Positions 34,312-47,367 of a stretch of 64,000 nt of DNA are shown piece after piece. The notes below the pieces were generated by a model that worked only from the letters and a program-made list of their open reading frames with translations, ran no database searches and was not told the origin of the DNA. The DNA lies in the NCBI GenBank assembly GCA_036768485.1, contig JAVLUZ010000770.1:124001-188000 (forward strand), read 5' to 3'. The translations under genes and the position numbers were made by a program. The number at the start of each line of letters is the position of its first letter. Positions within the stretch are counted from its first letter, which is position 1. The DNA comes from Mermis nigrescens (taxonomy: Eukaryota > Nematoda > Enoplea > Mermithida > Mermithidae).

Positions 34312-34806
34312 AGACTGCTGACGTCTTTGAATGCTCGTAGTTGACGTCATCGCCGTTGTCTCTGCTGCCGCTGTCGTCGCCAACGCCACCGACTCGGCCG
34401 TCATTGCCACCGCCGTCGACGTCGCCGCCATTGTCGTCATCATTCGTGTCGTTGTTGTCGCCTACAACAAAGCCGCCGCTGCCGCCGTCGTCATTGACGT
34501 CTTTCCCAGTCTCTGACCCTGGCTGGTGCCGGAACCAGAGGCTGGGAAAGACACCATCGTCGTCGTTGTCGCCGCCGCCGCTGTTCTCGTGACCACCGCC
34601 GACGTCGTCACCGCCGTTATTGTCGCCGCCACCGTTGTCGCTGTTGTCGCCGCCGCCGATGCCGTCGTCGCCGCCGCCGATGCCGTCGTCGCCGCCGCCG
34701 ACGCCGTCACGGTCGTGGCCGCCGCCAACGCCGTTTTCCTTGCCACTGTCATTGCTACCACCTTTGTCACTGGTGCTGCCTTCACAATTCGCTTCATTTT
34801 GATTTG
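34312..34806 (-). CDS. Gly/Asp-rich low-complexity exon candidate
   Basis: Following acceptor GATTATTTTTAG (about 34807), one minus frame stays open for about 165 codons of Gly/Asp/Asn (GGGDDGIGGGDDGIGGG type). An internal acceptor-like GGGTCAG|AGACTGGG near 34515 would start an exon in phase 1, as at 27058; both then read ETG..NDDG. A donor-like TCT|GTAATT lies near 34312. GNC trinucleotide repeats could keep frames open by chance. It may be an upstream duplicate of the acidic exon at 26732-27058. Confidence 0.4.
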
Positions 34807-34859
34807 TCTAAAAATAATCCTTATAGTAATGTTGCTCGAAGGAGTCAAAACAAGGAATA

Positions 34860-37800
34860 TGGTGCAAAGCTCAAACAATGTAAGATAAAAGGAGAAAATG
34901 CGGATACCAGATAAAGTAACTCCAGCCATGAGCCTATTAAATGAGGAGACGCGTAGAAAAATCCTAACATATGTCACTAGACGAACATATTGACAGAAAT
35001 CGTAATGTATAATTACGTAATAAGCTTGAATTTTGGACCAACATAACTAGAAACCATTTTTAGAGATAAATGTAGCAAATGAGGACGCTATGTTAGTGCT
35101 AAAATGCGTTTTACATACTTTTTTCTCTTTTTCAATAATAACTGTGAGCCAGCTAAAAAGCGCTAAAAAAGCCAAAATAGTGGGTAGGCTGAATAAAACT
35201 GACTACTGCAAGAATTAATACTTCGAGAACATTATCCAATAGTAAAATTAATAGCACCATGATACAACAGGAGTAGATTCCACTCGTCGAAAAACTACAT
35301 AGAATATAGGTGTGTGACGAGAAGATGTAGTAGCAATCTAAGATTCCGTTTTTCACCTAAGCTTGAGAGCATTAATAGATGAATACTTGGTGCATAGAAA
35401 GAATGACAGAAAAATTCATGACAAATTATTGAATTTGTATCATAACAGAAGAGATGCATGTACATGAAAACATATGTAAATAGATAAAGCGATAGTGGTG
35501 AACTTTAGACAAAGGTTTCAAATCCGATCAAATACCCAGTCAAATACAAAAGCAATAGCTTTTTATTTTCTGTCAAGTAGAAAAATCGTATAGCAGCAAT
35601 ACAAACAAACAAACATTTATGACTGCCTATATTCAGATTCCTAGTATCAAGGCACATGAATGTCAGCCTGTGTGATACATGCAATTGAGTTATAGACCAG
35701 TATCGGTAGACTCACCGTCCCACCAGGTTAGCAGTCTCATTGACAATAATTGCCGAATCTCTATTTAATGTCCATTTTTTGAGCATTTTAACAACTTAAT
35801 CAATTCTACGCAGGCGGCACTTTCTCAAGAATCAGCTGACAGAAGATTATTTGATTTGACAAGAATTGCTAAAAGGGAACTGCTTGATGCTATGTTTGAA
35901 AAAAAGTCATGCAATAAAAACCCTCTAAAATTGCTACGCCATTGTCTGACGAACTCGTATCTCATAGTTCAAGTATGAAAAAATTCAATGTCCACTATAC
36001 ACAACCAGTCAAATATGCAGTAAAATAGGAAAGCTATGGCTTTGTTTATTATCCAGTAGCATAGAGACAGCAAAATAACATTTATGACCATTTCTGATTG
36101 GCCAAAAGACCAAAACATAAGACAAAGTGTTTACTGACCTAAATATATATTTTGCAAAACGACTGGAATGTATGTACATATATGTTACACAAGGAACTTC
36201 AGAAATTTTCCATGCAAATTTCGCATATGGTATTTATCTATACTTAAGTATTGATCTATACTTTATCTCTACTTATCTATACTTTATCTATACTTATTTA
36301 TCTATACTTTATACTTAAGCGACATCAATAGTGCTTTTGAAAAAGGGTAGTCTCCAGCACACATTGGCATAAATTGTATGGTCGGGTTTTGACCCCAAAG
36401 TTCAATTTAGCCATTAAATCACCCATGATATTGTCAAAATAGGACATTTTCAATCGCCAAACTCCCTAAAGTTTTTGCGCTACCAAGCATAAGATCTCTA
36501 GGAAAATATAAAATCTTGGAAGAAAACAGAAACATATGCCTATTTCGAACAAAAATATTTGCCTGGAAATGAAAAAAATAGCAATCTTTTTTCGTAATAG
36601 TATTTAAGAATAGGTATCTTTTTGGTAGTTTTATGTACACCCAACCACAACCACACATAAGCATATAGGGAGTCATGTACGAGTAAGTATACATCCCCGA
36701 GAAGTCAGAAACCTCAGAATTTAAATACCATCTCTTTAATATTCCAACTTTCCGACTAATCTACACAGAAACGATTAATTTATCGTTGGTCTTAATGCCA
36801 AGAAATGCATGCCAACACAAGAAATCAAGGGCGAATTATCGATTATAGAAACAATTAACTTTCTTTAAAACTTTATCAAATACTAAATAATAGGCTTCCT
36901 TTACAAAAAAATTACGTTTTTTCGTCCTTTATAAGCCTTCAAAAATTTCGTTAATCAAAATTCTTAAAAATATTACGAAAAATTAAACATTCTTATCTAA
37001 TCCAGCTCCAATTGGAACTCCAATCTGAAACTGTCAGATTTGCTTATTAATGACTTAGGTGGAGTTTGCGTTTTTTGCTCAGAAAACGAAAATACTCCAC
37101 GCCTAGAATTAACCGATCATATACACAGTAAAGCAATGTATATAAGCCCTCAAAAAATTAATGCACTTAAGTATAGGAGAAAACGTATTAAATTTTTGAA
37201 ATTTCCAATCTTGGGTGGGAAAAATATCTGACAATGTCATAGATTTTCAGATTGTATTTATTGCGGAAACTTTTTCTCACAGATTGTGTTACAGATCGTT
37301 CATTTTTAGCTAAGATAACCAAATTTTATGATTTAAACTGAAATTATTTCTCGCTGAAAACGCGAAAATTACGAAGGATGCAAGAGAGTAATAAAACTAC
37401 GGTAAATAAAGTAAAAACGTACAGTAAAAGGCGACGAGCGAGTCATTAAAAAGACGATTCAAGCTATTCTTACCGTTGATTCATTAGAAAACACCTGTTA
37501 TGTTAAATTAATTATGTGCTTAAAATACAAAATTCTAAAATATGAGCAGAAATCTTCAATAGAAACCTGGTGCAAAATCGTTAGTGGTAGGGAATTTCAT
37601 GAAAAAAATAATTATTGATCTTTCCAGTAAGCTGTAATAAATTTCTAAAAAACTTTCCTGTTACGCCTCATTTGCATCAAATATCGAATGTCAGATGTGT
37701 GTATAATTTCCAATAATTGAGCAATTTAAAAAGTTAGTCACTTGTACGCAAGCAGTAGTTTCCCAAGAAACATTCGACAGAAAATTATAAAATTTAGCAA

Positions 37801-39161
37801 GGGTAGATACAAAGGAACTAATTCTAATATGCTATGTCTGTAAAAAAGGCTATGCGATCAAAACCCTCACAAAGCCTATTGATTATCTGTAAAACTATAT
37901 AATTAAATTGTACACGTAAAAAAACAACAGGACTAACGAGCCGGTGGGTCTGCCCATAAAGTGAGTCTAACGAGACGGCTCCATTTAACTATCTGATTGT
38001 TAGACGCCGGATGCGGAAAAAACAAATAGTAGATATTTGCATAGAATATGTCATAAGCGGTGCCAACCGAATAATTATTTTTGTCGTCATTCATGTGTCC
38101 ACAGCAAAACTACATGCTCGTACATATATCACCAATTTTCCATGCAAATTTTGCATGTGGGTACATAGTACATGCCTAACTGTCTATGTACATACTCGAT
38201 GCGAATCATTGAATGTGCAACCAATAACTACGATACCAATTAAAATCCCTCTCACGTGAAACAAACTTTTAATTTATCAGCAGTGCTTTTGAAACAATAA
38301 ATCTCAATGCAAACATGAGGATTTGGTAAGGGTTTGGCCCCAAAACACTGTTTTTATATAAATTCACAAATTTGGCGCATCTATCTTCTTTTAGATCTAT
38401 TGTTATTAAGGAATACAATAAAAACAATAAATGAAGAAAATTCATTCGACTCTCGGAAATAATAGTCCAAGTGGATTTTATTAAAGACCTACAATATCCA
38501 TTAAATTTGTAAGATTAACTCAACAACCTAACGATTGATTTCAATACAATAATATTTAATTAGATAAATCATATTTAAGTAAAACTTTTGTCAAAAACAA
38601 TTGTGTTAGCTTATGTATACAGTAAGCTATGCTCTCAAAACCGCCCGAACTTTGCGTCGCCACCACAGATTACAGATTTTGATCTTTAATTTGAAGAGTA
38701 GCGAATAAGTTATATACTTTCGTGCTCTACTCTTAAACTATATATATTTATCCTGTTTCCTAAAAATTCGCCCTGCATTCTTAATTTAATTTTCTTCCAA
38801 CCCGCCCGATAAACTATGCATTTTAGCCATTGTACACTCCATATAATTTAATGTTTGGGAGCTTTTTGGAAACCCCGAAGAAGGCACTTAAATTTAATGT
38901 ATTTCAAAATTTTTCAAGAAATAGCCTGATAATTTTATGCTTAATAAAATTAGATTAATAATCAACTTTTTGTTCTCAAGATATCAAGTTAAATGTTAAA
39001 AACTTTCAAAAATCTTCATTGTACGCTGGAAATGACGTGCAAAGTTTATTTTAGCTCATAAATCACCCAGAATTGACAAAATCGGACATTATCGATCTAT
39101 CTTATTTCCATAAATTTTGGCACTACTCTGCATACTATCCGTCGTTATGTTGTCTCCCAAC
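34860..39161. other. Diverged repeats, no gene recognised
   Basis: Diverged copies occur within the stretch: 35805-35930 resembles 37745-37870, 35510-35640 resembles 35965-36090, and 36760-37000 resembles 40750-40980. A TATCTATACTT microrepeat lies at 36235-36316. GTAACATATATGTTA-like sequence occurs near 36178. Frames are short and lack domains. Confidence 0.45.
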
Positions 39162-39418
39162 CATAGATGAGCGTTACCAAAACTCTGAGGGCTGCAAGGT
39201 TTTTTCATTGGTCAAAAAATGGCCTTACAAATGGAGGTATGGCGGAAAAACACCATTTTTCAACGTTTCTCATCGAGCACTATCCATTGGCAGCAAAAAA
39301 TTGGGGAAAAATGAAAAAAATTTTAAAAATTGAATTCTGCAGTGTATTTTGGTTTCTGGGGGAAGGGTAATTTGGTTTATGTGGGGTATAATTTCCCAAA
39401 CCCCCACGCCTAGGTGTG
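39162..39418 (+). mobile_element. hAT-type MITE, family B, near-perfect TSD
   Basis: 257 bp flanked by CTCCCAAC (39154-39161) and CTCCCAAT (39419-39426). Ends are CATAGATGAGCG and GCCTAGGTGTG. The core has 'ctcatcgagcactatccatt'. Confidence 0.88.
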
Positions 39419-40026
39419 CTCCCAATATATTATATTCTTCCAATTTTCTCTTTCTTAGTTTGTTCAAAGTTCAGCAATTTTGATTTGTATTTCAATACTT
39501 TTCACGAATAAATGACCTTTTCCGCCAATCTATCCCCACAAGCGTAGCAACAGGATTTCACGTTCAAATGCTCAAAAAATGTCTTCAGAGGCGTTGCCAA
39601 GATTTGGCTTCGGAGGCGCATACACAACACTACTTTTTAATGAATGCTTTGATATTGAACAGTAACACGCGATGTATAGTAAGATTAAGTTTTTCGACGT
39701 TTTTTTAGTGCATCCTAGCTGATTTATGGGTTTCTAACGATCAAAAATACAAAAAATTGTGAAGCGTCAATAAGCGCAGAAAATTTTTCATATTTTTACC
39801 GTTTTCTCCCAGAATTTACGGCGTTTTTCATTGAAAAACTGAAAATTATGAGAGGCTCAAAAGACCCAAAATTTTAATCATTTTTTACCGCCCTTAACAT
39901 TTTGTAGCTCTGTTAATACTAAAAGTCTGACAGAGCAGAAAATTATTAAATTCGTACGAAACTATATTAACATAATGCCATAAGTTAATGCTTCTAAAAG
40001 GAAAACTTTGATTTGCTAAGTAAGGG

Positions 40027-40170
40027 CCGTATTCACAAAGGCGATTAAGCCTTAATCGATTTAAGGTCTTAAATCGATTATACTAAATCGAGATTTGAAT
40101 CGATTTAAGGCAACGACGATTCAAGGATAAATTGTATTTACTAAGGGCGATTCAACAATATTTTAACTAA
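40027..40170. repeat. AATCGATT-rich palindromic cluster
   Basis: After 'gggccgtattcacaaaggcg', ATCGATT-type words recur several times in both orientations. It is probably one end of a TIR element truncated by the following (AT)n. Confidence 0.5.
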
Positions 40171-40230
40171 ATCGACTTAAAGTGCATAAAAAATACTGTC
40201 TGCATAACAAGAGATAATGAAGAAACAAAC

Positions 40231-40421
<191 letters not shown>

Positions 40422-41345
40422 CTCAATTTACTCTACTCTACATTACTCGCACACAAAACAAGACTATATAGAATTTAGCGAAATGAGCTGCAAAAAGATG
40501 AAATCGGATTGCTTTTACCGTGTTTCAAAAGCCAAAGATAAAACTTAAACACCCACTGCGATCATCCCAAAGTGCAAACAATAAAATAAAAAACTCGATT
40601 CTGCTGCTAACTCCAACAAACCCCTTCATGCCCATGTGTTATTAAGTACCATCACCCTTAATTCTAGCGTTGCCCTCGAATGTACATATAATTTTCCGTC
40701 AAACTACTGACGGATGAGTCAATTTCTTATAAAAGTATCAATGCGAATAGTATGTAATGCATGCAAATACAACAAATGAATGGCGAATCAAGAAATTTGA
40801 AAACCGCGAACGAAACACTTAATTTTCTTAAAACGTCAAAAATATATAAAAAATAGCCATCGTATTCCGAAAATGATGTGTTTCAAACATATAAAAGATT
40901 CCAAAATGTTCTGTAATAAAAATCCTTAGAAAAATATTATGAAAAAATGAAAATCATTTATAAAACTATAAAAATATATGGAATAGTATTGTAAAATTAT
41001 ACATCTTTCGCTCAGAAAAAGCTCAAAAACATATTTCTACCTGACTCGCCTGCAAGAAATCAATGAGAAAAATCGTTGCCCACAAAAAAGGATAAGTGTT
41101 CAAAGTTTCAGCATCAGTACTTATCATAAACAAACAAAATCGAACTACTTGATTAAAAAAATTTCAAAAAGTAAGAAAATTCCTTGTTTTTGAAACAACT
41201 GAATTTTGGCATATGTTTCCGCATCACTATAATAAAAATGAAAGAAAGAGTGGACTATGCATAATATGCCAAGAAACGGCTTCTGTAAATATATATTATA
41301 AATGAATTACTCACATACATCTATGTTAAAACTAACTGTTACTTC

Positions 41346-41389
41346 TGTAACATATATGTTACAAAATCACTTGTAACATATATGTTACA
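41346..41389. repeat. Twin 18-bp perfect palindromes
   Basis: TGTAACATATATGTTACA occurs at 41346-41363 and 41372-41389, a 26-bp spacing. The same core sits in every monomer of the 31.8-33.4-kb satellite and near 56999. Confidence 0.9.
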
Positions 41390-41393
41390 AAAC

Positions 41394-41453
41394 GACTCAT
41401 AGCGCGTCCGACTCCAGATCGGAAGGTTGGGTGTTCGAGTCACTCACGGGTCA
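41394..41453 (+). pseudogene. tRNA-Trp(CCA) pseudogene lacking half of the D arm
   Basis: The 3' two-thirds is a textbook tRNA-Trp: GCGCG, anticodon stem TCCGA/TCGGA with loop CTCCAGA (anticodon CCA), T stem GGGTG/CACTC with TTCGAGT, and acceptor strand ACGGGTC. GACTCAT (41394-41400) can pair with that strand at about 6 positions. The 5' D-stem strand and D loop, including the A box, are missing. A T7 tract (41457-41463) could terminate RNA polymerase III. Confidence 0.8.
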
Positions 41454-41784
41454 TTCTTTTTTTCACTTTTTATCCGTTGCTAGCTTTTCGTTTCATCAAT
41501 CAGTGACGCCATTCTCGTTTCAAAAAGACCATCCCTTGCATTCAGACACTTACCGGCTGAAAATTAGAACTTAATCGGCCATTTTTGGGGATGTGAATAT
41601 ATTAATATTCTCCAATTTTTTGCCAAAAATGGCAAAAAAAAACATCCAAAACTGACCAGAAACTTGTAAACGCAAGATTATGCCCAAGGTCGGGGGCTTG
41701 AATCATTTCGACCTCAGGGGTTAGATAGAGATCAACCGACCTCGATGACGGGGATGTCTCCAACCTCACGTTACTTGACAGTGG

Positions 41785-42002
41785 CGGACATACGTGGGCA
41801 GCAAGAAAATTTGGGGGGTAAGATTTGAAGGTCAAAAAATGGTGTTATGGCGATAAAAACACTATCAAAAAATTGCGAAAAAAAACGAAATAAATTTTCA
41901 AAAATTGAATTCTGGGGAGGGTATTTCTTATTTCCGGGAAGGAATGGGGGTATTTTAGTTTCTGGGGGTGCATACCCCCAAACCCCTCACGCCTAGGTGG
42001 GG
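41785..42002 (+). mobile_element. Family B MITE, truncated at the arm boundary
   Basis: Starts catacgtgggcagcaag and ends cacgcctaggtg, exactly where the inverted-duplication arm begins. Confidence 0.7.
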
Positions 42003-42530
42003 TAGCCGTCTTAAGCCGAAAATCGCTAAAAATCGCTCTAAAATGCTTAATTTTGCGCACTATCGTGCGCCGCCCGCCCCCCCCCCCTAAATCCGCACCC
42101 GCGCCCCCCGCCCCTCTGAATTCGCTCCTGTACTTTGCGTTTGGCATTCGTTTAAGATTTCATTAAAAAACAATATAATTGCCTTTATTATTTCTGTATT
42201 TTGGGCTTTTTTCTATATCTAGGACAAAAGTTTTAGGGACCTCCTTTTATACATATGTACGCACAAATACTTTTTGGAAAGACAAGAAATATGAAAAAAG
42301 TGTGAAATTCCCGAAAAATTTCGGCACTTTGCGCCGAAATGAGTAATTGTCTGTTCTGTGTCTTTTTAATAGCAGAATTTCCAATTTCAACACGGAATCG
42401 AAAAATGTCAAAAGCGCCATTTTGAGACCATATTTTTTAGCATTTTTGTTGTCACAAACTCGAAATCGACTAAAAACATTCTGCAGAAAGTCGAAAAACG
42501 CTGTATTAACCACAAAGAAAGCCCTGTACC

Positions 42531-42732
42531 CAGGGGCGCATTTGGGGGGGGGGGGGGGTGTTGGATGGCGGCCGTCCCCGCCCAATTGGTTCGAAATAGT
42601 GCGCAAAATCAAGCATTTTGAGCGATTCTTAGCGATCTTCGGGTTGAAACGGCTAATTTTTTCCGCCCAAGTCAGGGTTCCTTCCCCTTAGGGGTACCGC
42701 TCCCCCTCAGGAAAATCCTAGATCCGCCACTG
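42531..42732. mobile_element. Family A MITE, near-perfect TSD
   Basis: CAGGGGCGCATTTGGG to CCTAGATCCGCCACTG, flanked by CCTGTACC (42523-42530) and ACTGTACC (42733-42740). The reverse counterpart is 52453-52653. Confidence 0.88.
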
Positions 42733-43417
42733 ACTGTACCATATTATAGTACCCCGAAAGTGGCATGTGCAAAATGTACAATGACTTTTTGGGGGCCATC
42801 TTTGTGCCTGCACAAGAAGACCTTGAACTAATAACAATGTCATGACTTAATCTCGAATCACTTGTACTACGCACCGCCTGCCTCTAGCCGAAAAGATAAA
42901 AGAAAGTAGTGCAGTACTCTACAGTAGGCATGATCCACTATAAAATATACGTATTTTCATTTTCATTTCTTTCGTTTTTTACACCAGTGCAGTGTAAACT
43001 GTAGTAAACAAAGAGTTTATCGGTAGGCTGAGCGAATTATAACTTCTATTTTAACTGCAATAGCATAGGTCAGGGAACTGTAGATTTTATGTTATAGGCG
43101 GTGTAAAGTATACTTTAAACGAATGCGAGAGTGAAACTTGTTGACAGCCCTTCGCTTTCAGGTGAGGACCTGGCGTTTGGAGCAACGTATTGTATTTATT
43201 TCGCTTGTTTACATTAAGCAGTAGCATAGAGCTTTATTTCTGCGCTTAGCCCTAAATGAGCGCTATCACTCAAAATTAACAATGGCCTAGCCTTCGGCAA
43301 AAGCGAAACACACCTACGCTTTTCCACAAGCTTAGCGAAACTTTCGAGTGTGTGTTGAGCGTAGTAAAGTGGTGTAAAGTGTTTAGTAATTGATACTTGT
43401 CGATGGATTGCTTCCAG

Positions 43418-43645
43418 GTGGGGATTTTGGCCTACTTGGCCCACGCGGGTAGCCACGCACTCGCATCGGCGCTCGGGCTGAGCCTGTTCGACCGGGTTTT
43501 CACTGAATGGCTACCTTTAGACTCGGTGCTCGACGGCATGTCGACACGTTTGGCCGTCGATGTCCGGGCCAAAACAGCCTGGCCACGCCAACGCCGCCGG
43601 TGATCGTTAGTTATCGTAGACGAATTCGGCAAGGGCACTTTAACG
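43418..43645 (+). pseudogene. MSH5 (MutS homologue) exon fragment, left-arm copy
   Basis: After an acceptor-like TTGCTTCCAG, the frame reads VGILAYLAHAGS, then LGLSLFDRVFT and DSVLDGMST, the MutS ATPase region after the Walker A loop. It then loses frame. The Walker B motif VIVDEFGKGT follows in another frame after a TGA at about 43603. DEFGKGT is typical of MSH5, whereas most MutS homologues have DELGRGT. It is decayed and GC-rich relative to its surroundings. MSH5 acts with MSH4 in meiotic crossover; this piece could not. Confidence 0.7.
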
Positions 43646-44206
43646 TGTGTGTAAAATAACTCTACACCATAATAGTATTATGGTGTAAAAGTAATATACA
43701 CCATAATTGCATTATGGGACCGTCGATTGAATGATTGGGTGTAATAGGTTTGGAGTTCCCCTGCCCGAAGCCAGTCATGCCTCGCATCCGGTCCCGAAGT
43801 TCTGAGCATTTTTACCCTATCCCGACTTTTGGGCAAAAACCTGCCTTTTAGGCTATTTTGATGAATTTTTTGCCAACGGGTAGGTCGTTTACCCTGCTCT
43901 TAATTTTCTGCTGCATGGAATCAATTTCCTGCTTTGAGCATGGATTACTGTAGCACACATACGAGTATGTCGAAACATTGTAAGGTTTAGAAATGGTCGA
44001 AAAATTAGATGAATCAAAGTGTTTTTTTAGCACGACCATTACATAGCACTTGTGCTTACGAAAATTTTTTCCATTAGCATGGGATGGCTTATATTAGCAC
44101 AGTAGTTTTTTCCCTGTATAATACTCATCTTTCTCTTTTTTTAATACAGCTGTTTGAGAAATGCCACGATATTCTGCAGATCAATATTTTTTGACCGCTG
44201 CTCATC

Positions 44207-44381
44207 CAGGGGCGGATTTAGAGGGGGCGGGGGCACGCCAGTTTCCCAATTGGCCCAAAATAGTGCAAAAATTAAAGATTTTTTAGCGATTTTTAAGCTA
44301 AAACGGCTAATTTTTTCGCCCAAGTCGGGTTCCGCCCCCCCCTTAGGTACCCCCCTTAGGAAAATCCTGGATCCGCCACTG
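44207..44381. mobile_element. Family A MITE, near-perfect TSD
   Basis: 175 bp flanked by TGCTCATC and TGCCCATC. Its arm counterpart is at 50792-50970. Confidence 0.88.
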
Positions 44382-44601
44382 TGCCCATCTATAGTACAAA
44401 CTCCTGGGACCTGCTAGAACCCGTGAAAAATTTGCATGAATTTCATGTTTTTTCGAGATTTTTTTGTCGCCAACGGATAAAGCACGATGAGGAACGCCAA
44501 CGACTTTTTTTGCTCATTAAAGGAACTTTTCGGCAATTTTTCTACCTTGGAATATTTGTGGAACTTATTAGCCAGACGCCCATAAATTTGTCGCTCGCTA
44601 C

Positions 44602-44847
44602 CATACGTGGGCAGCAAGAAAATTCTGGGGGGGGGGGGGTGCAAGATTTTTTGAAGGTCAAAAAATGGCCTTAAAAATGGTGGTATGGCGAAAAAAACAC
44701 CATTTTTCGACGTTTCTCATCGAGCACTATCCATTGGCATCGAAAAATTGCGGAAAAAAAGGAAAAATTTCCAAAATTGAATTCTTGGGGGGGGTATTTT
44801 GGTTTCTGGGGGTGTGCATACCCCAAACCTTACCACGCCCATGTGTG
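44602..44847 (+). mobile_element. hAT-type MITE, family B, perfect TSD
   Basis: 246 bp from CATACGTGGGCAGC to CACGCCCATGTGTG, flanked by identical CTCGCTAC (44594-44601 and 44848-44855). It is the best-preserved family B copy. Confidence 0.93.
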
Positions 44848-45546
44848 CTCGCTACCCACTTTTGGCTTGTGAGGTGTTGCTTAGTCTCTAGGAAAATTGA
44901 TAAGTTATGTGGGAGAATTAGGGAAGCAGACGACCATTGTTTGAGCCATTTAAGCACTATTCTGTTGTACATAGCTTCGGCTGACCTCGTTGATGTATGT
45001 GTAATAGCGAGTGCGGGGTATCCGACGAAAGTCCGTCAAAGTCCGTCACCATCATACAAAGGCAGCACCTAAATTTTGGTCGTCATAACCGGCAGAATAA
45101 GAAAAAACTCGCCAAAAATTCAATTCCGGGGGATTATTAGATTTGGGAAGAGTATACCCCATAGTCTCCCCTATGCCCATGTGGGGTCACCACACCATCC
45201 CAGAAATACGGACATTTTTTAACTTTCCAGTTTTCCAACTTTGGCCAGAATAAGGGTCATTTCCAATCCCCCTGCCCCCAACACTTAACTATTACACGCA
45301 TGTATTCATTTTATATTGCTGGACCTTGCCAGACGTCTGCATGTGGTCGCGACGCACAATCGGCAATAGGCGGAGCATTCTTAAAATTGAAGTAAAAAAT
45401 TTGAGCCTATGTGGGCGTAGCCATAGGTGCACAATGTCAGAGTCGGCAGGGAAGGGGGAATCGCGGAAAATCCAAACCCGTAAATTTAATGTTCACGATC
45501 TGTTTGAACGATCAAAAATGGTCAAAATAGCCTCTAAGACGTTGGT

Positions 45547-46340
45547 GATATCCACACCTGGGGCGTGAGGGCTTGGGGTGGGGGTATGCACCCTCCCAGA
45601 AACCGGAATATCCCCGAGAAACCAGAATACCACCCCAGCAACCAAAATACCACCCGCACCTAAAATTTAAATTTTGAATATTTTTTGTTTTTTTCGCAAT
45701 TTTTGACATGCCAACGGATAGTGCTCGATGATAAACGTTGAAAAATGGTGTTTTCGTCATAACACAATTTGTACGGGCCATTTTTTGACCATCAAAATTT
45801 CTTGCATCCCCCTCGGAATTTGTGCTGCCCACATATGGTGTGGTGATTTATATTTTTAAAGCCTTTTTGGCTTATTTTGACTGAATTATAATCACTTGCA
45901 ACACCTAAAAAATGCGAAAAATGGACCAGTTCTAGTCTTTCTTTGGTAAAACGTTCATAAAATGTACTAATCCGGCGCGAAACGCAGAAAAAATTTTGAC
46001 ATTTTACAGCTTCTCTTGACCTCACAAATGATGCAAACAACCTTCGATCAACCCAAAATCGCCGAGTAGTACCCGTCCGGCTGACCCTTCAGCGGAGCTA
46101 ATACCATAGGTCGGCCGCACAAAGGCTCTGGGGGTGCAAGATTTTTCAAAGGTCTAAAAATGGTATTAGAAATAGTGGTATGGCGAAAAACAACATTTGT
46201 CAATGTTTCTCAGAAAGCACTATCCATTGGCATCGAAAAATTGCGAAAAAAAGAAAAATTTTAAAAATTGAATCCTGGTGGTGTTTTGGTTTCTGGGGTA
46301 TTCGACCTTCTGGGGCTGCGCATACCCCTCGCCTTCGTGT
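45547..46340. mobile_element. Two family B MITEs (reverse, then forward)
   Basis: 45547-45838 is reversed (ends gtgctgcccacatatgg). 46108-46340 is forward (cataggtcggccgcac to gccttcgtgtgg). Between them a CCGGCGCGAAACGC hairpin remnant lies near 45972. 46341-46815 holds nothing recognised. Confidence 0.65.
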
Positions 46341-46815
46341 GGATAATACCCTCGTCCGCCCCCCCCCTATGTGCACGTATTAGCGTAGCCGAAATTCTTA
46401 ATAGGTTCGACATTCTCAGCAGTCTTTCAAAATTCTAAAAATTTATGCTAAACAGAAGACCATTCTAGACGTTTTTGCTAATCTATCCGCTGATGTAAAC
46501 ATTTTCCGAAATTTAAAAGATTTTAATGCGTAATTAATTTGTCTGTCCAATAAGCCGGGAAGAAGAAACAGGATCGATGCTTGTGCAATGAAGCTAAGCT
46601 ATACCATTTGTCCGGATCATCTGTTTTCCAGGTCTGATCTGCTCCATATATATGTTTTTAAATTTTGACTACTGTTTCTGCGTTCTGGGAAAAAGCGCAT
46701 TCAGTTTAGAGCTGAATAGTTGATTAAGGTTAAAAGGTTAAAAGACGGGCTTTTTCACCCATTTCTGGGCATTGCCCGCACGTCAGAGACGTGTTTCTCG
46801 CTGAAATACCGCAAG

Positions 46816-47084
46816 GGGTCAGACCACACCTGGGCGTGGGTGGCCGGGGGTATGCACTCTGAAACCAAAATATCCCGCCCAGGAAATCAAAATACCCCTT
46901 CCCCAGAATTCAATTTTTGAAATTTTTTTCGGTTTTTTCGCAATTTTTTGATGCCAGTGGATAGTGCTTGATGAGAAACGTCGAAAATGGTTTTTATCGC
47001 TCCTACCACCATTTTAAAGGCCATTTTTTGACCTTCAAAAAAATCTTGCACCCCCCCCCAGAATTTTCTTGCTGCCCACGTATG
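46816..47084 (-). mobile_element. Family B MITE (reverse)
   Basis: CACACCTGGGCGTGG to CTGCCCACGTATG. Flanks are not clearly duplicated. Confidence 0.75.
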
Positions 47085-47367
47085 TTCGCGACTCCCAAGG
47101 GCTTAACCTTCGCCACACAAGTGCAGCTTCCCATTCATCGACCCCGGAGGGATGAAAGGCTGGGTTGACTAAGCCGAAAAGAACTGCGTCAACGTGGTTT
47201 CGGACCTAGAACCTTGCGATTCGTAGGTTTAACTGTTAAAACTACTTGATTAACAATTTGGTACAAAATTCTGATTTTGTCGAATATTTTGAAATTCAAA
47301 ATTGGACGAAAATAAACCTAAAACCACACGTGGGTATAGGAGCTGGGTTTGAGGGGTATGCACCACA

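Larger units (their letters stand above)
42003..45527. repeat. Left arm of large inverted duplication
   Basis: About 3.5 kb whose reverse complement forms 49664-53176, with small indels and point differences. Inside, in order: family A remnant, a diverged piece of the 1-kb direct-repeat element, family A MITE, GC-rich MSH5 fragment, a TACACCATAAT palindromic patch (43660-43705), family A MITE, family B MITE, and a stretch ending in 'gttcacgatctgtttgaacg'. Confidence 0.9.

Noticed and set aside
34331..34977. Val/Ala-, Ser/Pro- and Thr/Ala-rich frames over the GNC tract
   Set aside because: Trinucleotide repeats keep several frames open at once. Only the Gly/Asp frame has splice context and a related exon, and it is listed at low confidence.
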